A stretch of DNA of 64,000 nt from Diplonema papillatum (GCA_030068145.1 JAPJBO010000432.1:1-64000); one strand, 5' to 3'; shown: positions 52,602 to 63,385, counted from the first letter of the stretch. The notes: generated by a model not told the origin, from the letters alone. Made by a program: numbers and translations.

Positions 52602-53145
52602 GATCGACGCCGGACATCTACAACTGGATTGATATGAACGAGCCGTCGGTATTCAAGTCGCACGAGGTGACAATGGACATGAACGCAGTGCACACGAGAG
52701 ACGACGGGTACAAGGTGAAGCACCGCGAGCTGCACAATATGTACGGCTTCTACCACTCGATCGCGGCCTACCAGGGCCAGTACCAGCGCAGCCTCGGCCC
52801 GCCCCACGAGAAGTCGACCAGGCCGTACCTCCTGTCGCGGTCGTTCTTCGCGGGCTCGCAGCGCTACGTGATGGTGTGGACCGGCGACAACGTGGCCGAG
52901 TGGAGTCACTTGGACAAGTCGGCGCCGATGCTGCTTGCGATGTCGGTCGCCGGGCTGCCGGCTGTCGGAGCCGACGTCGGCGGGTTCTTCAACAACCCGG
53001 ACGCAGAGCTGTTCACGCGGTGGTACCAGTTCGGCGCGTTCTACCCGTTCTTCAGAGGACACGCCCACCTCGAGACCAAGCGCAGGGAGCCGTGGCTGTA
53101 CGGAAGCGACACGACCGACCGCGTCCGGAGGGCCATCGTCGGCAG
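52602..53145 (+). CDS. GANAB: Glucosidase II alpha (GH31), exon 4 (catalytic)
   Basis: 544 bp, phase 1 in (acceptor gttacag) and phase 2 out (donor gtgtga). It contains the GH31 signature YNWIDMNEPSVF; the Asp (about residue 393 of this model) is the expected nucleophile. VWTGDNVAEW carries the expected acid/base Asp (about 478). Also seen are RSFFAGSQRY, VGADVGGFFNNPDAELFTRW and FFRGHAHLETKRREPW, all strongly conserved in GANAB-type enzymes. All catalytic residues recognised are intact. Confidence 0.97.
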
Positions 53146-53249
53146 GTGTGACCGCTTTGTTTTTCTGTTGAGTGGGATGAACACGCAGTCTTTTTCCCTC
53201 CGAGGTTTTTTTGTCGCAAACGAGTCCCGTGTGCAGCCGGCCGCGCATA

Positions 53250-53700
53250 CGATTGGGTATCTGGTTGGCTATCTGGTTAGGTATCAGTTGTCTGGCTGAG
53301 TAGGTATCTGGTTGTATTACTGGTTTCTGTTTGAGTATCTGGTATGATTGGCTATCTGGTTAGGTATCAGTTATCATGGATCTACTTGAGTGGGTCTGTT
53401 TGTAGCCTCTGGTTGCGTATCTGGTTGTGCATCTGGTATGGTTGGCTATCTGGTTCGGCATCATTTATCTCTACTCAACCGTATCTGGTTGTAGAACTGG
53501 TTTCTGGTTGACTATATGGTTGCGCATCTGGTATGGTTGGCTATCTGGTTCGGCATCAGTTATCTCTACTCAACCGTATCTGGTTGTATAACTGGTTTCT
53601 GGTTGAGTATCTGGTTGCGTATCCGGTATCGGGTCGGGTACCCGGTATTTCTCTGGATCTGAGTGGGTGTCTGGTATCTAGAGTAGCCGGTAGTTCGGTA
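53250..53700. repeat. Degenerate minisatellite in GH31 intron 4
   Basis: Many variants of 'ctatctggttgcgtatctgg' over about 450 bp, with a larger unit of about 115 bp repeated near 53450 and 53550. Confidence 0.85.
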
Positions 53701-53846
53701 TACCGATGACTCGCGTAGCGAGGCGAGAATCAGCCGGACACGAGTTCCCACGCCCTCTACTTCAACGGTCAACCGAAGGCTCCATATTCTTCACAGCCCG
53801 TAATACTCCAAACACTGGTGCCAAGACGTTCCCCCCCCATACACAG

Positions 53847-53976
53847 GTACCAGCTGATGCCGTACATCTACACGCAATACTGGCGCGCGCACAAGAGAGG
53901 AGACTGCATCATTATGCCGCTGTACATGATGTTCCCCAAAGACCCGAAGGTTCTGGACATCGATCGTCAAATCCTG
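53847..53976 (+). CDS. GANAB: Glucosidase II alpha (GH31), exon 5
   Basis: 130 bp between 'catacacag' and donor 'gtgtgc', phase 2 in and phase 0 out. Reads RYQLMPYIYTQYWRAHKRGD then MPLYMMFPKDPKVLDIDRQIL, the C-terminal barrel segment of the family. The diverged 60-bp motif lies 50-90 bp upstream. Confidence 0.94.
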
Positions 53977-54365
53977 GTGTGCAGAAATATTTTTCATTCA
54001 TACCTATAGTAACCTACCGACCCGCTCAGTGTGCAAATTCACGGAGACGAAGGGAAGGTGTGCTAGCCAAACCCCGAAACACATGCAAACCCGCTGCTTC
54101 GTGGCTCTAAAGCATGGGGACCTTCAAACCTCAAAAAAAACGCTAGAACAGTCTACAAACACGCACATCACACACACACACACGTGGACGCACTCTCGCT
54201 AAGAGGGGGGCCATGTTAAAATAGGTTCTTGAGGCAATGCTCCCAAAATCCAAACCTGAAACGGTAACTTACCCAGTTTCACTGGAGTGCCCGTTCCCGG
54301 CGAGCTACGAGGGAACGAACCTGTAAGAGTGCCAACGCTACTCTTTCTATAACGTACATATAAAA
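53977..54365. other. GH31 intron 5, no gene seen
   Basis: A (CA)n stretch at 54165-54185 and a weak 60-bp motif at 54110-54150. Confidence 0.45.
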
Positions 54366-54979
54366 GGTGTCACGGGATAAGCCGGCAGCCGCTGCTTAAC
54401 GGCCACCATGACTGCCGCGAACACGCCCGCGGTCCGTGTGACGACTGCCGCGGCTTACCGACGCTAGCGGAACGGCGGCCGTCAGCCTGCTGCAAAAAGG
54501 GCCACCACGTGCCAGCGCCCCCGAAGCCAGCCCCCGCTAAGCCGAAGCCAACAACGCCGCGGAAGAAGGGCCGACAGAAGCCGACGACACCACCGCGCAT
54601 GAAGAGGACGCGTCAAGCGTCCCCAAAGGCGGCCAAGATGGCGAAAAAGCACGCTCCGACCGAGCCGGCCCGAGCGACACCACCAAGAAAGGGGCAGAAA
54701 AGAGCCCGACTCCCGACACCACCGAATGACCCGGCGGGAAAACCCGGAAAAAAGCACGCGGCGCGAAAGCGCAACATTTCGAGAATGGAGCTGGATATCA
54801 CCAGCCCTGCCACCTCGACTTCATCCTCATCCATGTCAGGATCGCCCCCTCGAGCGACTGCTTCGGCAGGACAGCCGGCGCGAAAGCGCAACAAACGAAG
54901 AATGGAGCTGGATATCACCAGCCTATTATCACCGTCCTCGCCCGCTTTGAGATCGTCCTCGGACGACGTATTCAAATAA
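54366..54979 (+). mobile_element. LINE-related 3' fragment, second lineage
   Basis: One open frame from about 54398 to TAA 54977-54979. Its start, NGHHDCREHARGPCDDC then CCKKGHH, follows the Cys/His region of the LINE ORF (NGHHRCLDHGMPTCAHC, CCRKGHH). The rest is a Pro/Lys-rich basic tail in which (A)RKRN(I/K)(S/R)RMELDIT is present twice. It is 5'-truncated. It shows that the Cys/His module is under more conservation than the tail. Confidence 0.75.
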
Positions 54980-55043
54980 CCCTAGCCTATGACAAATGCA
55001 AGCTTACCCCTGTGGTACCTGCATTTCAAGTTCACACTGCTTA

Positions 55044-56649
55044 CTGGGGGGGCCCAAATACAATAGGTACCCAAATACAATATTATTTCGGAATACAATA
55101 GGTACGCTGAAATGGGGGTTTCGTTGAGCATTGTTTCGGAATACAATATTATTTGTCCCCAGTGGGGTTTCGCAGGGGGTTCCACGGGCTTCCCCTCGCG
55201 AGAGCAGCTTCTTTTTCGAGAGAAGTTCAATGTGGAACACTCCTGAAGCCGAAAGTTCAATCCTACTACTTGATTTCGCTATCTGTGGCATTTTCCTCAG
55301 GTCAGGGATCAATAATTCCTAAGGCCCGCACCCAAACAAATAGAAATGCCCCGCTTTTTTTCAGCCCGTGGTCCAGCGGTCACCACACCCACATGTGATG
55401 CTGAGGGTGCTGGTTCGATTCCTCGGCGGAGTGGTTTTTCCAAAGTCTGAAATGCCATCTGGGGCCAGATTTTTGGCCACATCGAGTGTAGAAAAGGTGC
55501 CATACATGCCGGGGGGTAGCTCTTCCACCACGGATTGGAAACGATAGTTGTATAAAACGATCATTTTCGAAAGTGAAATATCATCGTTTTTTATCGTTTT
55601 CAAAAAACGATCGTTTTTTTCTTCTCAGATTTTTCTGTTGTAATTATGAACCAACCAATGTTTGGCGCGTCCATTTCTTGTGTAATATTGACTTCGGTGT
55701 GGCCAGATTCAGCTGTTTCATGGCCTTTCATGTCGGAAAGGTTGTAGCCAGCAGCCCCGAACAACACGCAAAACAACGTTAGTAATCTCTGATGTTGACG
55801 TTTGATCGTCACCACCGCAGCTGCGGCGGACGCCTTCTCCCTCTTTTGCACGATGCTGTTGACGTCGCATGCGGAATTATCATCCTCAGAAACTGCAAAA
55901 AGGTCAAGTGTTGCGCTCCTCAAAAAGGCTGTTCGCAGGGATGGTGAGTCACATGCTTTTCTTCTTGTCCTTTTCCGCAATCATGCGCTTTCTATGCCCA
56001 CTCAAAGATCATCGGCATGTATCCTTTCCAACTCAACTCTGAGGCTGGCGGCGTAGACTGAAGAATCGAAGTGCTTTTTCTACTTACTTGTGGACTCGTC
56101 CTCGACACTAGCTGCAGTTGTAATTCCCAAGTGTGGCTTCTGCTGCCGGATGCCCTCGGCCGCGCTCCTGTGCAGTGGCGGCTTGTGGCACTCTTGACCA
56201 AGCCAACAAATTTCTCCTATTCCCAGCTTCTTGTCCAGCTCGTTCGTCCAGGTTTAGGTGAATGTTCGTACTGACACCTTCCTCCCCTGGTCTCGCACTT
56301 TCTTCTTCGTCAATTTTGATATACTTCTTCATGATTAACTTGAGTTTTGACTCCTTTCTGCAACTACTTGTCACTCGACACACCGAAGCAAACCCCTATG
56401 GAAAAAAAAAAAAAAAACGATCGTTCCTTTTTCACGATCGTTTTTTTTTAGGCCAAAATCACGAATTCTTGTAAACGATCGTTTCCAATCCGTGTTCCAC
56501 CCCACAAAATATTTGCCAAATTTCCTCCAATGTTGACCTGCAAGTGCCTGCACCCAGACTATCAGCATCCAGACTGTTTGATAACCCGGTTTTCTCTATC
56601 CCTCCCCTCCAAATACATTATTATACCTATTGTATTTGGGCCCCCCCAG
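55044..56649. mobile_element. 1.6-kb TIR element, CTGGGGGGGCCC ends, TA target
   Basis: TIR CTGGGGGGGCCCAAATACAA, complementary at 56630-56649, flanked by TA (55042-55043 and 56650-56651). It contains a tRNA-like block with A and B boxes near 55372-55440 and a second TIR element (55525-56501) nested inside. A related left part is at 9757-10265. The TA target fits Tc1/mariner-type elements, but no transposase was recognised. Confidence 0.88.
55525..56501. mobile_element. Nested TIR element with AAACGATCG iterations
   Basis: Ends CCACCACGGATTGGAAACGA and complementary 'gtttccaatccgtgttccacc'. Iterated 'aaaacgatcgttttt' lies near both ends (55555-55620 and 56415-56485). Minus-strand frames at 55600-55980 (126 codons) and 56108-56383 (91 codons) have no recognised family. 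Both are Lys/Glu-rich and could be remnants of a DNA-binding protein. Confidence 0.8.
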
Positions 56650-56751
56650 TAGCGGCTTATCACGTGGGCGGCCCTGAGATTACCCCCTCAGGTGACACCA
56701 CTTTATCTTTAGCCATACTTCAACGTTCTTAACACACACACACACACACAG

Positions 56752-56821
56752 TTCGGCGAAAGCATCATGGTCAAACCGGTCGTTGCCCCTGGACAAACGA
56801 CGGTCACGATGTACTTGCCAG
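56752..56821 (+). CDS. GANAB: Glucosidase II alpha (GH31), exon 6
   Basis: Only 70 bp, after a (CA)n acceptor 'acacacacag', to donor 'gtagtg'. Reads FGESIMVKPVVAPGQTTVTM then YLPG, matching GANAB around LLVHPV and VYLPG. Phase 0 in, phase 1 out. Confidence 0.93.
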
Positions 56822-56852
56822 GTAGTGACCTCGACTTCTCTCTTTTTCTTTT

Positions 56853-57010
56853 AGCCACATGCAATGTGTGAGGAAACTGAACCGCACAAGTAGGACCTTC
56901 TGATCATGATCATTTTGCAAATTTGCCACCGGAAACCACGTCCAAGATTTGGGCTCAGGGCAGTGCGGTCAACGAAAACTCTAGTTTCCCTTTCTACTTT
57001 CTCCTACTCT
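56853..57010 (+). repeat. Dispersed repeat B, copy 4
   Basis: The fullest copy, preceded by 'ttagccacatgcaatgtg', in GH31 intron 6. Confidence 0.88.
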
Positions 57011-57490
57011 CGCTGTGCACGGTTTTTATGGTAACAAGCTTGCTTGTATGTATCAAAAAGTGTCGGATGGCTTCCACACGTAAGCACAAACAACAGGTCT
57101 AAGATCGAAGATCTTGCAAAATTAATACGATTCCGACGAGAACTAACGCTTGTACACAGGTTATTACCCCCGCTCCCGAGAAAAACACCGTAATTTACTC
57201 CTCGCTTGCCCACCCACCGCCGCCCATTTTTTCTTCAAGCCCAGTGTCCTAAACACGCAGTCTTTTCCCCTCAGGTTTTATTGTTGAGTGGGATAAACAC
57301 GCAGTCTTTTTTCCCTCCGAGGTTTTGTTGTCGCAAACGAATCCCCGTGTGCAGCGGGCGGTGCCCACGGCACACGGCATCAAGCATCCATGCGGAGCAT
57401 CAAGCTCGTGTAACAGCCAGCGCACACGTATCAGGCTGCCACGCAGCCTGATACGCACTGATACCCACCTGATACCCCCCTGATACCCAC
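57011..57490. other. GH31 intron 6, no gene seen
   Basis: 'gataaacacgcagtcttttt' and 'gttgtcgcaaacgaatccc' (57245-57375) recur at 53170-53250, 58195-58240 and 62828-62850, so they are a dispersed repeat. Confidence 0.45.
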
Positions 57491-57725
57491 GTCATCGCAC
57501 ACACACATGTATCAGGTTACCACACAACGCACACACACACGTATCAGGTTACCACACAACGCACACACACACGTATCAGGTTACCACACAACGCACACAC
57601 ACACGTATCAGGTTACCACACAGCGCACACACACACGTATCAGGTTACCACACAACGCACACACACACGTATCAGGTTACCATACAACGCACACACACAC
57701 GTATCAGGTTACCACACAACGCACA
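57491..57725. repeat. 33-bp tandem repeat, about seven units
   Basis: Unit 'cacacgtatcaggttaccac' plus 'acaacgcacacac'. The 33-bp length keeps a frame open (YQVTTQRTHTR), but composition and context argue against a gene. Confidence 0.9.
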
Positions 57726-58320
57726 TACACCCTCTTCGGTAGCTCCGGTCCGCTGACCTCCGCGGCCTTTGAAAAGTCCTTCCGCGTGGAGGCACACGGA
57801 AGAGGGCCTCCGCAGGGGTGCCTACCCCCGCGAGTAATAAGGGGCCTCTTCCAAGGCAGGTTTTATCTAGCAAGGTGGCCGGTGCTTCCCTCACGGGCCC
57901 CGACGCACGCCAGCGTCCTCCTCCAAACCCTCACCTGTCGTTCTCTCCACTCTCTCGGAATTGTCAGCGCGGTAGCGATGACAGCGAGAGCACACATAGG
58001 TGGGAGGGGAGAGGCCCTGGGACTGCTAAGGCGTGACAACCCCGCCCCTGTCCCTCCCAGGGAGCCACCCCGAAACTAGCCTGCCCACCTGACGGTGGAG
58101 GCCCGCACCCTTTGCCTTGTCTCTCTCTTTCTCCGCATGTGATACGAAGAAGCTAGGTTCGTCACGGCAGCCATCCCAGTGAAGGGAAATGAAATCGCAA
58201 ACGAAACCCCGTGTGCATCGGGCGGCGCGCACACGGAACCGCCAGGCATCAGAACGGTGTATATCCTCGACCGCCAGTGCTCCAGCTAACGAAAGAGTGC
58301 GAGGAATAAGCTCAGGAATT
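57726..58320. other. GH31 intron 6, no gene seen
   Basis: Part of 57775-57870 ('gtggaggcacacggaagagg') matches 52392-52420, and 'gaggccctgggact' with flanks matches 35985-36040. These are mosaic repeat sequence. Confidence 0.45.
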
Positions 58321-58321
58321 C

Positions 58322-59173
58322 AGGGGATTAGTTTCCGTTGCAGATTTAGACCGTCGGTCTAAATCTGCAAACCGGTGTTGGCCAGGGGAAAAAGAGAAAT
58401 GTTCAAAAAACGGTGTTCGAAGTAAATATAGGCGGGGGGTGTGTTTGTAGCAGTGCTGAAGGCTGCTGAGCCTCCGCTGCTGAGACCCAGCCGCTGCCGT
58501 TCAATTGTATTCAGCTTCGGGTCGGCAGGTTGCAGCTACCACTGTGCTTCATTACCGTGCCAAGGTCCTGTTTGACAGTTGAGTAACCCACACGAGCTGA
58601 GAGTGGCCCATACATGATAAGGGGGGGGCGGAATTATATATTTTTACCCAAATTTTCCGTCGCGCCTTCGGCGCGATGTTGCTAAAAATAGCGCTAAATA
58701 TGTTGTTGTAAGCACGGCGGTGCAGGTGCAGATACACCAAAACCGTGGACCTATTATCATAGGAATCATAGGAAAACAGGTCCCCAGGTCCACCCCTTCA
58801 GCTGCCTGACGAGACTGTCTGTTTATGATTTTGACTGTTTTTGGAGCGCGTCCCCATAATAAGTTGCGTCCCAAAAATATTATGGCGCCCAGCCCCACAG
58901 GGAACCCAGAAGCATTCGGAAACCCCCGAAAAGCTTGATCCAGACTGGTTGAAAAACGCCCGCCAAAATGTGTCGCCAAACTGACGGGGTGACCATAATT
59001 GACCCATAAAGGACCCAAGAAGACCCCTCTTTTGCCGAGCGAAGTTGTGGAGATGTGTCGGCTCCGCCCCAAGATGCCGTACATCGGCGAAAACGGCACC
59101 GAAACACCGCCCAAAACCCCCCCCCCATAGTAACAGTCTAAATCTGCAAACCCCGTAAGCCCTTAAACTAATA
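58322..59173. mobile_element. Probable TIR element with TTGCAGATTTAGAC ends
   Basis: The left end holds a 33-bp palindrome (58340-58372, TTGCAGATTTAGAC plus complement). The right end at 59132-59146 reads 'gtctaaatctgcaaac', then 'ctaatacccta', which pairs with 'gggattagttt' at the left. The ends are imperfect. There is no recognised ORF. Confidence 0.6.
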
Positions 59174-59183
59174 CCCTACTTTG

Positions 59184-59520
59184 GAAACCCGGTTTCCCGG
59201 TTTCAGAAACCGGGTTTTTCCGGTTTCGGTTTTTCAAAAAAATAAAAATAATTTATAAATTATGATTTCAAGTGGCCCCTGTACTGTACTGTACTGCAGT
59301 TACATGGCGCGTCACGGTGTGTCGCTGCAATTCGAAGCTTTTCACTTACCATCTCCGTAGTTTGATAGTGAGCACACCAATACCGCAAGCTTATATCTCA
59401 CCACCCCCTTCGTCCCCTTGTTTGCGTGCGCGGGGCGACGGTTCCAGGACTCAGACACCCACAGGCACCGCAGAGCCCCGAAACCGGGTTTTTGGCTGAA
59501 ACCGGCTTTTTTGCTCGGTC
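59184..59520. mobile_element. GAAACCGG-iterated element, copy 2
   Basis: Ends with repeated GAAACCGGGTTTTT-type motifs in opposite orientations (59186-59240 and 59478-59510). The interior matches 4150-4370. Non-coding. Confidence 0.75.
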
Positions 59521-59677
59521 AGACAAAGAGCTAAAGTCCCCTGCCCTGGTCACCAAAGAACGCTAAAAAAAAAATATCTGAAAACGGGCCGGTAATAAAG
59601 GACTTTTTAACCATGGGGGTTTCTGGTGAAAACTTTTTTGGGCTCCTGCAGGCCAGGCTACAGGACTCCCGCAGACC

Positions 59678-59845
59678 TACACGGTGGGATCCAGCCTCAG
59701 AGGCAGCTGGGGTTAAAAGCAGGTGTCACACCCGCATTTCGGGTGTGGATTTACACGCATTTTGGTTGTAACACACCCGCTTTTCGGGTGTTACTCGGGC
59801 ACAGCTCAAGCTTCTGAGACTCGACCTCACCGTATACGGGTACAG
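59678..59845. mobile_element. Short TIR element with cacccgcttttcgggtg motif
   Basis: 'ctacacggtgggatccagcc' and complementary 'gactcgacctcaccgtatac' form imperfect ends around three iterations of a 'cacccg...cgggtg' hairpin. Confidence 0.55.
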
Positions 59846-60103
59846 GTCATAATACCTGTAACTGCGGCCATGCCAAGTATTGTACCCCACCTACAATTCC
59901 ACCTATGAAATCAGGCACATCCGAAGACTCCGCTGGCCATCTTTGTATGATCCACAACGTGACACATTGGGTTGTCGACGTGTACAGTGTCACTACAGCA
60001 ATGGTTCACGAGCTACTGTGAAGCTGCTGCACAAGCGTCGACTCGACTGCAAGCTCACAACTGTCCTACTAACTTGAAGAAAAAGCGTCAGTTGTAACAT
60101 GCC

Positions 60104-60509
60104 CGCAAAAAGAATTGCCGCTGCGCGGGGCCAAGAAACTACCCGCCTCAAAAGTGTATCCAAAAAGAATTCGCCGCTGCGGGGGGCCTGAATCATCAAT
60201 AATAAGCCAAACCCGTTCGTATACAAGACGGGAAGGACGCGATCTGAAACACGGGGGTCCTCGGTGAAGCGCGCCTGGGCAGTCGGCCGGTGTCCAACCC
60301 ACTGCACCGGATGGGCACGGTGCAACAGCGACCAGAGGCTTTTCTTCCGCGCAAACTGCGCTTTTTCTGAAGAGCTCCTAGCCGAACCCCCGTTTTTTTA
60401 CATTTCTTCGAGACAAAAAGTGCCCAACATAGCTTCCCCACGCTATCCCTCACATAATTTTCAGGCTGTACACGGTTTTGAGGGTCACGCTAATACCCTG
60501 CCTACGACC
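60104..60509 (+). repeat. Direct repeat, left unit
   Basis: About 405 bp from 'aaaaagaattgccgctgcgc' to 'taccctgcctacgacc', repeated at 60833-61249 with roughly 95% identity by eye. The internal 'ccgctgcgcggggcc' occurs twice per unit. The 320 bp between the units are non-coding. I see a segmental duplication and have no evidence of genes that would make it a retroelement. Confidence 0.85.
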
Positions 60510-60832
60510 ATAGGGTTAGCGTCAGTTTCAAACGTGAGGCGAATCCTCACATTTGGAAAAAAAAATAACCCCGGAAAAAAACACCAAAAAAATAACCCCG
60601 GAAAAAAAAAAAAAAAAGCCCGGCACGAGCTGCTGTTGATGACCAAAAAAATATCTGGGGAGGAAACTGGTGTCACATCCTCTAATCCACCTAGGAAAAC
60701 GGAAAATCCAAGAGAAATATGCGATTTTTTCAGGAACCCTGGGGGCCAGCCCCGTGGTGTATTTAGCAGCTGCTGGTGGGGCCTAGCTAAAGTCTTCATC
60801 AGGTCATAAACACGTCACCAAGAAACATACCC

Positions 60833-61249
60833 AAAAAAAAATTGCCGCTGCGCGGGGCCGAGAAACTACCCCCCTCAAAAGTGTATCAAAAAAAAATTTG
60901 CCGCTGCGCGGGGCCCGAATCATCAATAATAAGCCAAACCCGTTCTTATACAAGACGGGAAGGACGCGATCTGAAACACGGGGGTCCTGATGGTGAAGCG
61001 CGCCTGGTGCAGTCAGCCGGGGTCCAACCCACTGCACCGGATTGGCACGGTGCAACAGCGACCAGAGGCTTTTCTTCCGCGCGAACTGCGCTTTTTCTGA
61101 TGAGCTCCTAGCCGAACCCCCCGTTTTTTTACATTTCTTCGAGACAAAAAGTGCCCAACATAGCTTCCCCACCAGAAAATGGCTATCCCTCACATAATTT
61201 TCAGGCTGGACACGGTTTTGAGGGTCACGCTAATACCCTGCCTACGACC
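60833..61249 (+). repeat. Direct repeat, right unit
   Basis: Second unit of the pair, with a 10-bp longer stretch before 'ggctatccctcacataattt'. Confidence 0.85.
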
Positions 61250-61399
61250 CAGTGATTTATAAGGGGGGTCTTACGTGGGGGTAACTAACCCCCACGCTCC
61301 AAAAAAAAAAAAAAAACGAATACTGTCGGGGGGGGCCGCCGTGAGTGGCCAGCAGCCACTGAAGGGGGCCGGGCCCGGGGAGCCAGCTTGCTTGTTCTT

Positions 61400-61712
61400 G
61401 GCGTCCAGTTTCAGTCGAATGAGCCAGTCACAGCGGACTTCGTTGACTCTTTTATGAGGGAGTACTTGGTTGTGGCGACATGCCACATGTCATGAGAGTG
61501 ATTACGACAGTGATTCTGGAGATGACACTAATGATACCGAGGAGCTTCGAACTCAGGAAGCAACAGTGACCTATGCAAATGTGCGCCCTACGCAGCTCAA
61601 GTTTGCAAGAGCTTCGTTATACTCTGATACAGCAGCAGCTGTCCTTACAAGAAGAACCCTGCTTGTTGCACATCCAGTGCCCCTTTTTGAGGCTCGTATT
61701 GTAGGCCTGTAG
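61400..61712 (+). CDS. Hypothetical ORF piece in GH31 intron 6
   Basis: An upstream frame ending FVDSFMREYLVVATCHMS gives way to the frame 61470-61712 with HESDYDSDSGDDTNDTEELR and TYANVRPTQLKFARASLYS. Codon-like composition and the acidic Ser/Asp stretch suggest a real but broken coding fragment, perhaps from a mobile element. The family is not recognised. Confidence 0.3.
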
Positions 61713-61998
61713 TACCCTGTTTGCAGCTTACGTTGTTTTAACTTGAAGTTCCCTGCCGTACACTTGACACACCTTTTCCTTTATGATCGAGACACGAACG
61801 AGACACAATTCGGCTGTGCTATGCTACACTGGGGGGTCCTTGGGTCCACACTGAGAAAACACTTTCTTGGTAAAAAAGTTAACCACCCCCACAGGCATGT
61901 GGAGGAATATAGAGGACCCAGCTTTCCATGTAAACCCCTGCTACGACCGCACAAAAAAAAAAAAAACTTGCTCCAGGCCCTGGTCCGAAGGACGATCA

Positions 61999-62300
61999 TG
62001 CCGTTTAGAACGAGCGAGGCGTGCGCCGTCGTAGGATGCGTTGAACGAGGAAGTGCTAAGCACGTGCTCACGGCCAACGACGAGCTTCACGTGCGGAGTT
62101 ATGGACCCGAAGCAGACCTGGCGAGAATTTATGGACAATGCAACGTGACGTACTGGCAAATCATGGACGACTTCGCAGCGCGCAACGCCACTGTAATGAA
62201 AAGTGTATGCGAGCGGATCAGCTACCAAGAGCCCAGCGGAAAGGCTGCGGAGTGGGCATCCTGGCTCAAGCATGAATTAAAGTGTAGCCCGATACAGTAG
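61999..62300 (+). CDS. Hypothetical 100-residue ORF in GH31 intron 6
   Basis: ATG at 61999: MPFRTSEACAVVGCVERGSA, HVLTANDELHVRSYGPEADL, YGQCNVTYWQIMDDFAARNA, ending HELKCSPIQ. Its composition is unlike the surrounding low-complexity sequence and there are no internal repeats. A poly(A) run precedes it. Family and expression are unknown. It lies 130 bp before exon 7, so it could be the relic of an inserted element. Confidence 0.35.
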
Positions 62301-62430
62301 AGCTTCCTAACCAACCCCCCCGCCCACCGACCACACGCACCAAGCTGAACCTCACAAACAAACAAAGGTCGAAAGACACCAATCTGTACGTCCCACGGGA
62401 TCGTCGGAAACACAAAAAAAAAAAACACAG

Positions 62431-62609
62431 GAACCGACCCGTGGTACGACCTCTACTCGGGTGCGCCGCACGCCGCCGGCCAAGAAGTCACGCTGGATGC
62501 ACCAATGGAGTATCTTCCGGTGCTCGTCAAAGGCGGTTCGATCATCCCGAAGCGCGAGCGCGTGCGCCGTGCCACAGCGGCGCAGTACTACGATCCCATC
62601 ACGCTTGTG
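62431..62609 (+). CDS. GANAB: Glucosidase II alpha (GH31), exon 7
   Basis: 179 bp, after 'aaaaacacag' and before donor 'gtgtgc'; phase 1 in, phase 0 out. Reads GTDPWYDLYSGAPHAAGQEV, LDAPMEYLPVLVKGGSIIPK, RERVRRATAAQYYDPITLV, which follows GANAB from VWYD through FQRGGTIVPRW to DPITLFV. The remaining 100 or so C-terminal codons are not in the window. Confidence 0.95.
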
Positions 62610-62650
62610 GTGTGCAGCATTTTCTTTTTTGTATAAGCACCTGCTTTGTA

Positions 62651-62825
62651 GGAAATGCTTGAGGAGGCTGCCAGCTGCAAAAGATCAAAGGAGGTAAATG
62701 TGCTGTAGCCCACACGAAACACAGGTGAATCTGGGTTCAGTGGCGGGCGTAAGCGTTCAGCAAAAAAGACCCTGTTTGTAGTTGTATTGTTTCTCCCCCT
62801 CTAGCCTCCTTCGAAGTAAGCACGA
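62651..62825 (+). mobile_element. MITE family D, copy 5 (right end lost)
   Basis: GGAAATGCTTGAGGAGGCTG to 'cctccttcgaagtaagcac', only 40 bp behind exon 7. Confidence 0.8.
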
Positions 62826-63385
62826 GTGGGATAAACACGCAGTCTTTTCTTCTTGAAAGTATGCCAATACTGCAGGGAATAGTTGACTAGACCTCTTGAG
62901 TTTGTGCTAACCACGAATTGGGGAGTCGGGAGAACCTACAAAGCCAAAAGCAGGACCCCCCCCCGTTCGTGAGAAAAAGCGAAGAATAAAAACACCTTCT
63001 TTTTTCCATCTACCTTTGTCAAGAGCTGCAACTCAACTATTCCATCCGATATTGCAGAGTTGGCAGCTTACTACTATAGGCTTGCCAAAGCAGATGAGTT
63101 CAGCTAGTGCACAAACAGAAGAAAGCGCCATACTACTTGCGAGAGTCGGAAGACGTACCTTCACGGTGCACTAGTCATGCCATTTACTAGCCGTAGGCCG
63201 TACAATTACCAAGAAGAAAAGAGCCCACGGTGCTCCTGGGTCTCTCTCTCTGAATCTTTGCATACGCTGACTGAGGTTGGGCCGTGCAGAGACGAATTGA
63301 ACTGTGGCTCCAGTGCACTAGTCATGCCGTTTGCTGGTTACTTACTACTGATCTTACTAGTCATAAATCTTACTAGTCATAAGAC
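62826..63385. other. No gene seen
   Basis: No candidate exon 8 could be recognised. 'gcactagtcatgcc' is repeated at 63167 and 63317. Confidence 0.45.

Noticed and set aside
53266-53300. GH31 exon 4 extending to the stop at 53297-53299
   Set aside because: Sequence after 53145 leaves the family pattern, and the AG|GTGTGA donor joins in phase to RYQLMPY at 53847.
57480-57725. CRISPR-like array
   Set aside because: Units are directly tandem with no unique spacers, and the sequence is eukaryotic.
57507-58079. 190-codon ORF with YQVTTQRTHTR repeats
   Set aside because: Product of a 33-bp minisatellite followed by dispersed repeat sequence.
60104-61249. LTR retrotransposon with 400-bp LTRs
   Set aside because: The interval between the repeats is 320 bp and non-coding, and the repeat edges lack clear TG...CA ends or a flanking duplication.
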